The translations under genes and the position numbers were made by a program. Below, in pieces: positions 42,971 to 50,299 of a stretch of DNA of 64,000 nt. This DNA is from Bacteroidales bacterium UBA3630 (GTDB lineage: Bacteria > Bacteroidota > Bacteroidia > Bacteroidales > P3): positions 1 to 64,000 of the forward strand of contig DFLB01000036.1 of assembly GCA_002373995.1 (NCBI GenBank). The letters are read 5' to 3'. Below the pieces are notes generated by a model. It saw only the letters and a program-made list of their open reading frames with translations. It had not been told where the DNA came from and searched no databases. The stretch's first letter is position 1. Every line of letters begins with the position of its first letter.

Positions 42971-44125
42971 CTACAACGCCTGTACGATGGCCTTCACCAC
43001 ACGCTCAACATCTTCATCCAACAAATAGGGGTGCATAGGCAACGACAGGACACTCTCTGAAAGGCACTCGGCATTCGGTGTAGGTACAAAACCATTCAAT
43101 CCCCTGAAAGCCGTCTGCTTACTCATCGGCGTGGGATAATACACCATCGTGGGTATTCCAACAGATTTGAGCCTTTGCTGCAGTTCCGTCCGCAACAGAT
43201 GCGGGTCGTCTGCAAAATTAATCTTAATGGTATACTGCGCCCAACTACTCAAAAATCCATCAGGGATCCTGGGCGTGTCTATATGCACGTTTTTCTCTTT
43301 AACTGAATTGTTTATCAATTCCGAATAACGAGAGGCCACTTTATTGACACTCTCGAGTTCGTACTCGACAAACGCATTCAACTTCACACCCAATATTGCC
43401 GCCTGCAGCGTATCTAAACGGGAGTTGATTCCAATCCTGACGTTGTCGTACTTATTGCTACCTTTACCATGCACGCGCAGCGAGCGAATCATCTCAGCCC
43501 ACTCGTCATTATCAGTAAAAACAGCTCCGCCATCGCCATAACATCCTAACGGTTTGGCTGGGAAGAACGAGGTAGTGGCTATGTCGCCGAAACTACAAGA
43601 ACGTTTGTCACCGATGCGTCCCCCAAAGCCCTGAGCCCCGTCTTCGATTACATAAAGCCCATGTTGGTGCGCAAGTGCGGTTATCCGCGAGAAATCAGCC
43701 GGCAGGCCGAAGAGGTCAACAGCGATTACCGCCTTGGCGGTTAGTGACGTGTCGTCCGCCACTTGGTTGATAGCCTGTTCCAAACTTTCCGAGGCCATAT
43801 TGAAAGTCGACGGGTCGACATCGACAAACACAGGCGTTGCACCCTCGAGGGCGACGACCTCGGCACTGGCGAAGAAAGTGAAATCCGGCACGAAAACCGC
43901 GTCTCCCTTCCCTATTCCCAATGCCTTGAGAGCCAACGTCAATGCGTCAGTTCCGTTGGCACAGGTTATGCAATGCTTCACGCCCACATACTGCTGCAAC
44001 TGCTGTTCCAATAACGCAACTGCCTCACCCATAATGTATCCTCCCGAGGAAGCAACATTTTGCATTGCTTGATCCATTTGGGGCTTAAGCACCTGATACT
44101 GTTTCTTTAAATCCCTGAACTCCAT
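42971..44125 (-). CDS. DegT/DnrJ/EryC1 sugar aminotransferase, WbpE-like
   Basis: A 384-residue PLP enzyme opening MEFRDLKKQYQVLKPQMDQAM. Motifs: CANGTDALTLALKAL, PDFTFFASAEVVALEGATPVFVDVD, the PLP-binding Lys in SFFPAKPLGCYGDGGAVF, and GINSRLDTLQAAIL. The overall wording follows WbpE, which transaminates UDP-3-keto-GlcNAcA to UDP-GlcNAc(3NH2)A using glutamate. It lies 24 bp downstream of the WbpB homologue, and both are in one operon with the acyltransferase that would act next. Confidence 0.9.
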   Translation of the reverse strand: MEFRDLKKQYQVLKPQMDQAMQNVASSGGYIMGEAVALLEQQLQQYVGVKHCITCANGTDALTLALKALGIGKGDAVFVPDFTFFASAEVVALEGATPVFVDVDPSTFNMASESLEQAINQVADDTSLTAKAVIAVDLFGLPADFSRITALAHQHGLYVIEDGAQGFGGRIGDKRSCSFGDIATTSFFPAKPLGCYGDGGAVFTDNDEWAEMIRSLRVHGKGSNKYDNVRIGINSRLDTLQAAILGVKLNAFVEYELESVNKVASRYSELINNSVKEKNVHIDTPRIPDGFLSSWAQYTIKINFADDPHLLRTELQQRLKSVGIPTMVYYPTPMSKQTAFRGLNGFVPTPNAECLSESVLSLPMHPYLLDEDVERVVKAIVQAL

Positions 44126-44149
44126 AATAGTTAGTGATTGGCTGTTGGT

Positions 44150-45130
44150 TTAGTATTTCATATCATCCCAACCAAAAGGATGGGGAGCCAACGGCATCTT
44201 GGCTAACGGATGATAGTCACCCTTCAAACCGATGGGCTGCGAGTGACGAATATCGCTGACTATCTGGATGCAATTGCGGGCCTCGCTGATACGGAAGCCC
44301 CGACCGGCCAATATCTCCTCGTAACTTCTTGTATGTAACTCTGTAAATCCCTGACTGAATTCAAATTCCTCTCCATCAATCATAATGGTGCGGTAAGTTC
44401 GCTTTTCGCCTTGCACAGCATTGGGGGGCAAGCAGTTTGCATTGATACTCAAGAAATAACGCACCCGGGCCTTCTTCAACCGCAAGAAACCGGCCACCCG
44501 ATCATGGCTCATAACATGCACGATATTTTCCTGCACCGGACCAAAAATCCACTGAAGCATGTCATAAAAGTGCACCCCGATATTTGTTGCCACACCGCCG
44601 CTTTTATGCACATCACCCTTCCATGAGGAGTAGTACCATTTGCCGCGTGATGTGATATAGGTCAGATCAACATCATAAACCTTATCCTGCGGACCCTCGT
44701 CCACCTTTTTCTTTAGCGCCACAATAGAATCATGCAGCCGCAACTGCAAAATGGTATAAGCTTGGTGTCCGCTTTCCTTTTCCAACTGAACCAGGTTGTC
44801 AATATTGTACGGATTTAGGACCAGCGGCTTCTCGCATATTACATTGCACCCCAATCGCAATCCGTAGCGAATGAAGGCGTCGTGTGTATAATTGGGTGTA
44901 CAGATGGAAAGCCACTGCAAGGGGTTGTCTGTTCGTTGTTGCTTGGAACAGAAGCGGTCAAACTGTTCCTGCTCCGTAAAGAAGGAGCAATCCGGAAACG
45001 AGCTGTCCAAACGGCCCACACTGTCGAATTTGTCATAGGCCGCCAAGAGGTTGTTCCCTGTGTCGGCAATAGCTTTCAGATGGCGTGGAGCTATGTAGCC
45101 TGCAGCTCCGATTAGCGCAAAATTCTGCAT
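44150..45130 (-). CDS. Gfo/Idh/MocA oxidoreductase, WbpB-like
   Basis: A 326-residue NAD-dependent dehydrogenase. The start MQNFALIGAAGYIAPRHLKAI and the segments NWLSICTPNY-like (LQWLSICTPNYTHDAFIRYGL), NVICEKPLVLNPYNID and TILQLRLHDSIVALK follow WbpB of P. aeruginosa closely as I remember it. WbpB oxidises C3 of UDP-GlcNAcA and passes the product to WbpE. The catalytic Glu-Lys-Pro motif is intact. The gene sits 69 bp after the polymerase stop, upstream of wbpE. Confidence 0.9.
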   Translation of the reverse strand: MQNFALIGAAGYIAPRHLKAIADTGNNLLAAYDKFDSVGRLDSSFPDCSFFTEQEQFDRFCSKQQRTDNPLQWLSICTPNYTHDAFIRYGLRLGCNVICEKPLVLNPYNIDNLVQLEKESGHQAYTILQLRLHDSIVALKKKVDEGPQDKVYDVDLTYITSRGKWYYSSWKGDVHKSGGVATNIGVHFYDMLQWIFGPVQENIVHVMSHDRVAGFLRLKKARVRYFLSINANCLPPNAVQGEKRTYRTIMIDGEEFEFSQGFTELHTRSYEEILAGRGFRISEARNCIQIVSDIRHSQPIGLKGDYHPLAKMPLAPHPFGWDDMKY

Positions 45131-45199
45131 TATGTTTAGTTTTGATTTTACATCCTGTTAACGGAATTAAACCAGTGCCTGTCTAATTCTGCCAATTAT

Positions 45200-46588
45200 T
45201 CATTTTTTGTTTACTATGCGTGCCCCGATTCCGCACCGCCTCCCCTCCGTCGTTTGTCCGTCTTTTATCGGACCATCACCGGACCATCCTCGGACCATCA
45301 CCGGACCACCACCGGACCAAGAGCCGTAGATACCCATTATTCGAGCCAATAAAAAAACTGGTATCCGGTAGCTGCTACGGACTGTCGGCTGACCGCTCCC
45401 TGCCGCCCGCTCCGCACTCCCTGCTCCCTGCTCGGCAGCAAATACAGCATAGCACACATATACGCAAAAAAACACATAGTGGCCCCACATATAAAGGGCC
45501 GAGCTTGGTGAGAAGAGCAGGATGAGATAAAGTATCGGCATAAGCCACAACAGGTTGCGACCGTTTCTTGCGGAGTGTGCCATTATGTTGACGATAACAA
45601 GACAGTAGAAGAGGAATACGGGCAACCCCGAGGTGAAGAGTATTTGGAGGAGGTAGGAATGGGCATTGGTGAGTCCATGTGTGATTTCGTAATTGTTGAC
45701 GCGGGACAGGTAGAATTTGTCGCCATTGATGCCAAACCCCAGCCCATAGGAGTCGAAGAGCGAGCTAACAGAGAGCGCGTATATCTTTAGCCTTGGTTCG
45801 ATGACGGGCCACGCGAGCACAACTCCCACACATGCAGCCACGATGACGGCCAGCGCCATGCAATAGCAGATTGCCACGCTCTGCTTCCTGACCTGCGTTC
45901 GCACGAGGTGATACACAATTGCAATTCCTACAGCAGCAATCCCTGTCAGGCATTCGTTCCACCAAAGCATGGGCAAAGATAGTCCAATTGCGATGTAACC
46001 AACCCAGCTGGCCTTTTTCCCCATAAAAAGGGCGCTGTATGCAAATACGTACAGGGCGGCCATCACTAACAATACCGAGTAGTCATTCTGGTTGTATGAA
46101 AGACCTGTCGCTATCCGCGACGGGGGTGTCTGCCCATAATAAGCTGACGTCGGCAGATGCCATCCCGAGAGGTGCTCCACCACACCTATACCTGTCATCA
46201 CCAACACATAGCCTATACAGACGTAGAAGAACAGACGCAGCATTTTCCCCGGCGAGGCCAACATCATTCGCAACAGGGCAACGGTGGAAATGGCAATCAT
46301 ACAAAACTTGAGCGCCTCCTTGAGGCCGAGCTCCTGGGGCCAAAGCATGGTTGCTCCGATTGTCCAAACGGTGTAGAATAGGAAATAAGCTGCAACAACA
46401 TAGTATAGCCGGGGCATTGGTGCCCGAAGCAGTATAGCGAGCATCGCTGTAACCGCAACAAATATATGAAATACCGTCAGCGAGGAAACCACAGGCAGTA
46501 CGTGCCCACACAACATGGCCATACAGAGGACAACCATGAGGGGAGAATAGCCCTTTGTGAGAAGTCGGCCTATGTACTGAAGGTTCAT
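45200..46588 (-). CDS. O-antigen polymerase/ligase-like membrane protein with repeat-encoded tail
   Basis: A 462-residue protein with about 10-11 hydrophobic segments and a large loop (SYNQNDYSVLLVMAAL, GFGINGDKFYLSRVNNYEITHGLTNAHSYLLQILFTSGL) typical of Wzy/WaaL family proteins. It would polymerise or ligate the glycan at the periplasmic face. The recognisable protein ends near YVCYAVFAAEQG. The remaining ~75 residues are encoded by heptamer repeats (45395-45436) and by the antisense of dispersed element copy C, giving GSWSGGGPVMVRGWSGDG. It overlaps the Wzz-like gene by 4 bp. Confidence 0.82.
   Translation of the reverse strand: MNLQYIGRLLTKGYSPLMVVLCMAMLCGHVLPVVSSLTVFHIFVAVTAMLAILLRAPMPRLYYVVAAYFLFYTVWTIGATMLWPQELGLKEALKFCMIAISTVALLRMMLASPGKMLRLFFYVCIGYVLVMTGIGVVEHLSGWHLPTSAYYGQTPPSRIATGLSYNQNDYSVLLVMAALYVFAYSALFMGKKASWVGYIAIGLSLPMLWWNECLTGIAAVGIAIVYHLVRTQVRKQSVAICYCMALAVIVAACVGVVLAWPVIEPRLKIYALSVSSLFDSYGLGFGINGDKFYLSRVNNYEITHGLTNAHSYLLQILFTSGLPVFLFYCLVIVNIMAHSARNGRNLLWLMPILYLILLFSPSSALYMWGHYVFFCVYVCYAVFAAEQGAGSAERAAGSGQPTVRSSYRIPVFLLARIMGIYGSWSGGGPVMVRGWSGDGPIKDGQTTEGRRCGIGARIVNKK
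45269..45350 (+). repeat. Dispersed five-box 11-bp element, copy C
   Basis: Units CGGACCATCAC, CGGACCATCCT, CGGACCATCAC, CGGACCACCAC and closing CGGACCAAGAG, then the flank CCGTAGATACCCATTATTCG. GTCCG precedes at 45256. This copy lies inside the 3' end of the polymerase/ligase reading frame on the opposite strand, so it is translated as a tail. Confidence 0.9.
45395..45436. repeat. Heptamer repeats in the polymerase/ligase gene
   Basis: Six 7-bp units (GCTCCCT, GCCGCCC, GCTCCGC, ACTCCCT, GCTCCCT, GCTCGGC) encode a Gly/Ala/Ser/Glu-rich stretch just after the last membrane helix. Confidence 0.8.
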
Positions 46589-47232
46589 GTAGCGGGTTTT
46601 CTAAGTTTACGCCAGATAGAGACCGAGAACCATATAACCATCATAGAGAAAACGAACGATAAACAAAAATACATAAATATCTGACTCGCGGACGGTCTTC
46701 TTACTATTCGAGGGCGATCCACCATGTCCATACTCATAAACTGGTCTGGTGTAGTATCTTCACCACGTCGAAAATAGTCTTCAACAAGCGCTTCATGATA
46801 GTTTGTATTGCATTCAATGAGGGTAGAGTTGCTGGTGTCGAATGTTTCAGTGAGTTTCTCTACGATGATGGTTAGTATTGAGCAGGCAGCCACCGAGTCA
46901 GAGAAGAATGAGTGAAGGCTGAGTTGATGGTCTAAAGTTTCATAGACCTGTATGTGCCGATCGAACGTTTTCTCTGTCAGGTTGTCTATCGATGCTTTTT
47001 CTATGACTGCATGACGGAAGTCGGAGGAGTTGAGTATGCGTTTTGCTTTGAAGCAGGGGTTGACGGATGCAGGAGCCTGATCGCATCGCATTTGCATAGG
47101 GTATATGGAGGCAGTGGCCTCAAACTGCGTAAGGTGTCTATTGATGGCCACCAAAAGGGTTCCCACTATGGAGAGCATAGCCACTGAAATCCATAGCACG
47201 ATTTTGGAGGGTGTGGAGGGGCTGTTTTTCAC
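46585..47232 (-). CDS. Short two-membrane-span protein, Wzz-like
   Basis: A 215-residue protein with one hydrophobic helix near the N-terminus (about 12-30, IVLWISVAMLSIVGTLLVAI) and one near the C-terminus (about 187-207, FMYFCLSFVFSMMVIWFSV), with a ~150-residue periplasmic part between. That is the topology of Wzz chain-length regulators, and the place between the dehydrogenase and the polymerase fits, but I see no firm family motif. The start is GTG at 47232, 12 bp after the dehydrogenase stop; the Lys-rich N-terminus before the first helix supports it. Its stop overlaps the polymerase ATG. Confidence 0.6.
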   Translation of the reverse strand: MKNSPSTPSKIVLWISVAMLSIVGTLLVAINRHLTQFEATASIYPMQMRCDQAPASVNPCFKAKRILNSSDFRHAVIEKASIDNLTEKTFDRHIQVYETLDHQLSLHSFFSDSVAACSILTIIVEKLTETFDTSNSTLIECNTNYHEALVEDYFRRGEDTTPDQFMSMDMVDRPRIVRRPSASQIFMYFCLSFVFSMMVIWFSVSIWRKLRKPAT

Positions 47233-47244
47233 AACGATGGCGAT

Positions 47245-48525
47245 TTACAGTCTTCCGTCCACGAGTTCGCGAGGCATAATGGCCTTGACATCGAATATGA
47301 TATGATTTTTCTCCAGCAGAGCATCGAAGTCTATCTCCATTTCGCGGAACTGACGATGGGCAACTGCGACGATGGCGGCGCTGTATTTGTCCTGGGGCAG
47401 TTCATTGACGATGTCGATACCATATTCGTGTTTCACACGTTCCGGCGAAGCCCAGGGATCAAAAACGGTGATATCAGCATTGTATTCTTTCAGGGCACGA
47501 TAGATATCGATAACCCTTGTATTTCGGACGTCAGGACAGTTTTCCTTAAAGGTGAAGCCCATGATGATTATCTTCGAGCCAAGAACCTGAATACCTTTTT
47601 TCAGCATGAGTTTGATGGTCTGGTCCGCAACGTATGCACCCATGCCGTCGTTCATACGACGACCAGCGAGAATGATTTCCGGATTGTAGCCCATACGCTG
47701 TGCGCACTGCGCCAGATAGTAAGGGTCGACAGAGATGCAGTGGCCACCAACCAATCCGGGGTTCATTTTGATAAAGTTCCACTTGGTGCCGGCGGCTTCC
47801 AATACGTCATAAGTATCAATACCCATCAGGGTGAAGATTTTCGACAGTTCGTTAACGAAGGCAATATTGATATCGCGCTGGCTGTTTTCAATCACCTTGG
47901 CTGCTTCAGCCACCTTGATGCTCGGGGCTTTATGCGTTCCATTAATGAGCACCGAGTTATAGACCTGATCTATCAACTCCGCCACTTCCGGGGTGGATCC
48001 CGAAGTGATTTTCAATATTTTCTCGACGGTGTGCACCTTATCCCCGGGATTAATGCGTTCGGGGCTATAGCCCGCGTAGAAATCGACGTTATACTTCATT
48101 CCAGAGACACGTTCAACGACTGGCAGGCACTCGTCCTCTGTCACTCCGGGATAAACGGTTGATTCGTAAACCACAATGTCACCTTTCCCAATCACTTTCC
48201 CCACCGTTTCACTTGCGCCATAAAGAGGCGTTAGGTCGGGGTTGTTGTTACGGTCCACCGGGGTCGGCACAGCCACGACATAGAAGTTGCAGTCTCGGAT
48301 GTCGTTCATGTCTGCCGTACAGCGGAAACCATACTTGTCGATTGCTTCTTGCAGCAGTTCGTCGCTCACTTCAAGTGTGGAATCATGTCCGCTCATCAAT
48401 GCCTCTACACGGGATTTGTTCATATCATACCCCACAGTTGGAAATTTTGTAGAGAACAATCTCGCCAACGGCAGTCCCACATAGCCAAGACCGATGACGG
48501 CAATACGAATTTCTTTTATATCCAT
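47245..48525 (-). CDS. UDP-N-acetylhexosamine 6-dehydrogenase (TviB/WbpO type)
   Basis: The enzyme oxidises C6 of a UDP-HexNAc to the uronic acid with two NAD. The 426-residue protein from the ATG at 48525 (MDIKEIRIAVIGLGYVGLPLARLFS) has the Rossmann motif, PTPVDRNNNPDL, VYESTVYPGVTEDE, YSPERINPGD, the central KVAEAAKVIENSQRDINIA, the catalytic Cys in GLVGGHCISVDPYYL and FTFKENCPDVRNTRV. The wording is of the TviB/WbpO branch, which acts on UDP-GlcNAc or UDP-GalNAc. It is the first gene of the minus-strand polysaccharide operon, with a symmetric divergent promoter upstream. The product would feed WbpB. Confidence 0.93.
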   Translation of the reverse strand: MDIKEIRIAVIGLGYVGLPLARLFSTKFPTVGYDMNKSRVEALMSGHDSTLEVSDELLQEAIDKYGFRCTADMNDIRDCNFYVVAVPTPVDRNNNPDLTPLYGASETVGKVIGKGDIVVYESTVYPGVTEDECLPVVERVSGMKYNVDFYAGYSPERINPGDKVHTVEKILKITSGSTPEVAELIDQVYNSVLINGTHKAPSIKVAEAAKVIENSQRDINIAFVNELSKIFTLMGIDTYDVLEAAGTKWNFIKMNPGLVGGHCISVDPYYLAQCAQRMGYNPEIILAGRRMNDGMGAYVADQTIKLMLKKGIQVLGSKIIIMGFTFKENCPDVRNTRVIDIYRALKEYNADITVFDPWASPERVKHEYGIDIVNELPQDKYSAAIVAVAHRQFREMEIDFDALLEKNHIIFDVKAIMPRELVDGRL

Positions 48526-48607
48526 TAGATTACGTTTTACTATCCTATTAAACAGCACATCAATCTTTTGTCATGTCAGCAATTCCATTTCTTCATTTGA
48601 TATGCAC

Positions 48608-48658
48608 TGCAAAAGTACGAATTTTTTTATGCATACAAAAAAAAAATGTACTTTTGCA
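48608..48658. promoter_or_regulatory. Symmetric divergent promoter of the polysaccharide locus
   Basis: Perfect inverted 11-mers TGCAAAAGTAC (48608-48618) and GTACTTTTGCA (48648-48658) each contain a TACTTTTG -7 box, one per strand. With 20-bp spacing both -33 positions are TTTT (48638-48641 for the minus strand, 48625-48628 for the plus strand) and lie in the A/T-rich centre. The two polymerase sites overlap. They would drive the dehydrogenase operon leftward and the WecA-like gene rightward. Confidence 0.7.
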
Positions 48659-48682
48659 AATCATTAAATCAAACAAAACGCC

Positions 48683-49648
48683 ATGTATTACGCCATTGCA
48701 ACTGTCACCATCATAGTACTCGAACTGATTTACTTCTTCTTGGCCAAAAAGTTCCACATTGTCGACAGGCCTAACGAGCGAAGTTCCCATCATCGTGCTG
48801 TTCTATTGGGTGCCGGCATTATTTTCTACCTCGCCATCCTGTTCTATTCGCTCACCCACGGCATGGCGTACCCCTATTTCCTTATAGGTTTATCTGCTTT
48901 GGCTATAGTAAGTTATGTCGACGACCTCCATCCATTACCCTCTTGGCTGCGGCTTTTCACCCAGTTAGCCGCCGTCGCCTTCAGTTTTTGGGCCGACATT
49001 TACACTATCGAAATCTGGCAACTTATTCTTTTTGTTATCGTTTTTGTTGGCATCCTCAATATCTATAACTTCATGGACGGCATCAACGGTATGCTTGCCG
49101 CCTATTCTCTTGTGGTTGTGGGAACCTTTGCCTATATTGATCTCATGGTTCTCGAATTTGTCGACATTGAGTTTATCCTCACCGTCCTGATTGCCATCCT
49201 TGTATTTGGATTTTTCAACTTCCGAACCAAAGCCCGATGCTTCTCGGGCGATGTGGGCAGCATCACTATGGGGCTCATCGTCCTCTTCCTTTTGGTTCGT
49301 TTCGTCAAAGCAACCCCCGAATCAGGTATCAGCGTCAGTTGTCTCTGTTTCATTCTCGTCTTCCTCGCCGACGGCCTGCTTACCATTGCCAAACGCTTCC
49401 TCTCCGGCCGCAACATCCTCGAAGCTCACCGTGAACACGCCTATGAAACGATGGTCAACGAGTTGAAGATCCCCCATCTCTACGTCTCTGGCGGATATGC
49501 CCTCCTGCAATTGCTAATCAATATCGGCTATCTGCTTGTCGACGACAAAAATCTCTATACCCTCATCGCGGCATTCACTCTCGTCATTGCCTACGGACTG
49601 TTCTTTTTCTTCTGCAACCGCAATGGCAAATTACCCCAACAGCAATGA
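48683..49648 (+). CDS. Undecaprenyl-phosphate sugar-1-phosphate transferase (WecA/WbpL family)
   Basis: An integral membrane enzyme of 321 residues with about 10-11 helices that starts glycan synthesis by moving a HexNAc-1-P to undecaprenyl phosphate. Visible motifs: SYVDDLHPLP (Asp pair), LNIYNFMDGINGM (the catalytic Asp region), CFSGDVGSITMGL, and AHREHAYE in the cytoplasmic loop. It lacks soluble sugar-transferase domains. It lies just downstream of the divergent promoter and overlaps the following Sua5-like gene by 4 bp. Confidence 0.9.
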   Translation: MYYAIATVTIIVLELIYFFLAKKFHIVDRPNERSSHHRAVLLGAGIIFYLAILFYSLTHGMAYPYFLIGLSALAIVSYVDDLHPLPSWLRLFTQLAAVAFSFWADIYTIEIWQLILFVIVFVGILNIYNFMDGINGMLAAYSLVVVGTFAYIDLMVLEFVDIEFILTVLIAILVFGFFNFRTKARCFSGDVGSITMGLIVLFLLVRFVKATPESGISVSCLCFILVFLADGLLTIAKRFLSGRNILEAHREHAYETMVNELKIPHLYVSGGYALLQLLINIGYLLVDDKNLYTLIAAFTLVIAYGLFFFFCNRNGKLPQQQ

Positions 49649-50265
49649 TCACCAAGCTCTACAACGACAACCCCAACATACGCGAAGTCAGACGCATCGC
49701 CGACGCCTTACGCAACGGTGAGGTGGTCATTCTTCCCACCGACACGCTCTACACCTTTGCCTGCTCGATGGAACATAAGCGGGCTGTCGAGACAATAGCA
49801 CAACTCAAAGGCTTCAAACTCAAACAAGCCAAGTACTCTATGCTTTGCTCCGATTTGAGTATGGCGTCGGAATATGTGCGCGCCATGGATCGCGATACCT
49901 TTGCGCTCCTCAAGCATGCATTGCCGGGGCCCTTCACCTTCATCATGGAGGCCTCAGGGTCAGTGCCACGCAACTATCAGAACCAGAACCACTCCATCGG
50001 CATCCGAGTGCCCGACAATGCCATCACCCGAGCCATCATCGAAGAGACCGGCCTGCCCCTCATCGGCACCTCCGTGAGGCCGCTCGACGACAACGGCGAC
50101 GAACCTGAATACTACACTGATCCCGAGCTGATTCACGACAGCTTTGGCAATCGTGTATGGGTAGTCGTTGATGGCGGTATCGCCGACCCCGAACCTTCCA
50201 CCGTCATCGATTGTACCGACGGCATCGAACTCGTCCGGCAAGGCAAAGGGATCATCGAGATTTAG
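49645..50265 (+). CDS. Sua5/YciO/YrdC family protein
   Basis: A 206-residue YrdC-fold protein: VVILPTDTLYTFACSM, KGFKLKQAKYSMLCSDLSMAS, LPGPFTFIMEAS, SIGIRVPDN, LPLIGTSVRP and STVIDCTDG. TsaC/Sua5 makes threonylcarbamoyl-AMP for the t6A tRNA modification; YciO is a close paralogue of less certain role. The length and the FKLKQAKYSMLC wording lean to the YciO branch. There is no C-terminal Sua5 domain. It is coupled to the WecA-like gene by an ATGA overlap; panC follows 34 bp later. Confidence 0.88.
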   Translation: MITKLYNDNPNIREVRRIADALRNGEVVILPTDTLYTFACSMEHKRAVETIAQLKGFKLKQAKYSMLCSDLSMASEYVRAMDRDTFALLKHALPGPFTFIMEASGSVPRNYQNQNHSIGIRVPDNAITRAIIEETGLPLIGTSVRPLDDNGDEPEYYTDPELIHDSFGNRVWVVVDGGIADPEPSTVIDCTDGIELVRQGKGIIEI

Positions 50266-50299
50266 AATCATAATATTACATCCAAACAAACATCATACT

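Noticed and set aside
42933..42971. GTG start for the LpxD-like gene that would overlap the aminotransferase gene by one base
   Set aside because: The 13 added residues do not resemble the family; the ATG at 42932 fits the usual N-terminus better.
48608..48658. Invertible promoter flanked by inverted repeats, as in Bacteroides capsule loci
   Set aside because: The inverted repeats are the -7 boxes themselves and the segment is symmetric, so inversion would change little. No recombinase gene is adjacent.
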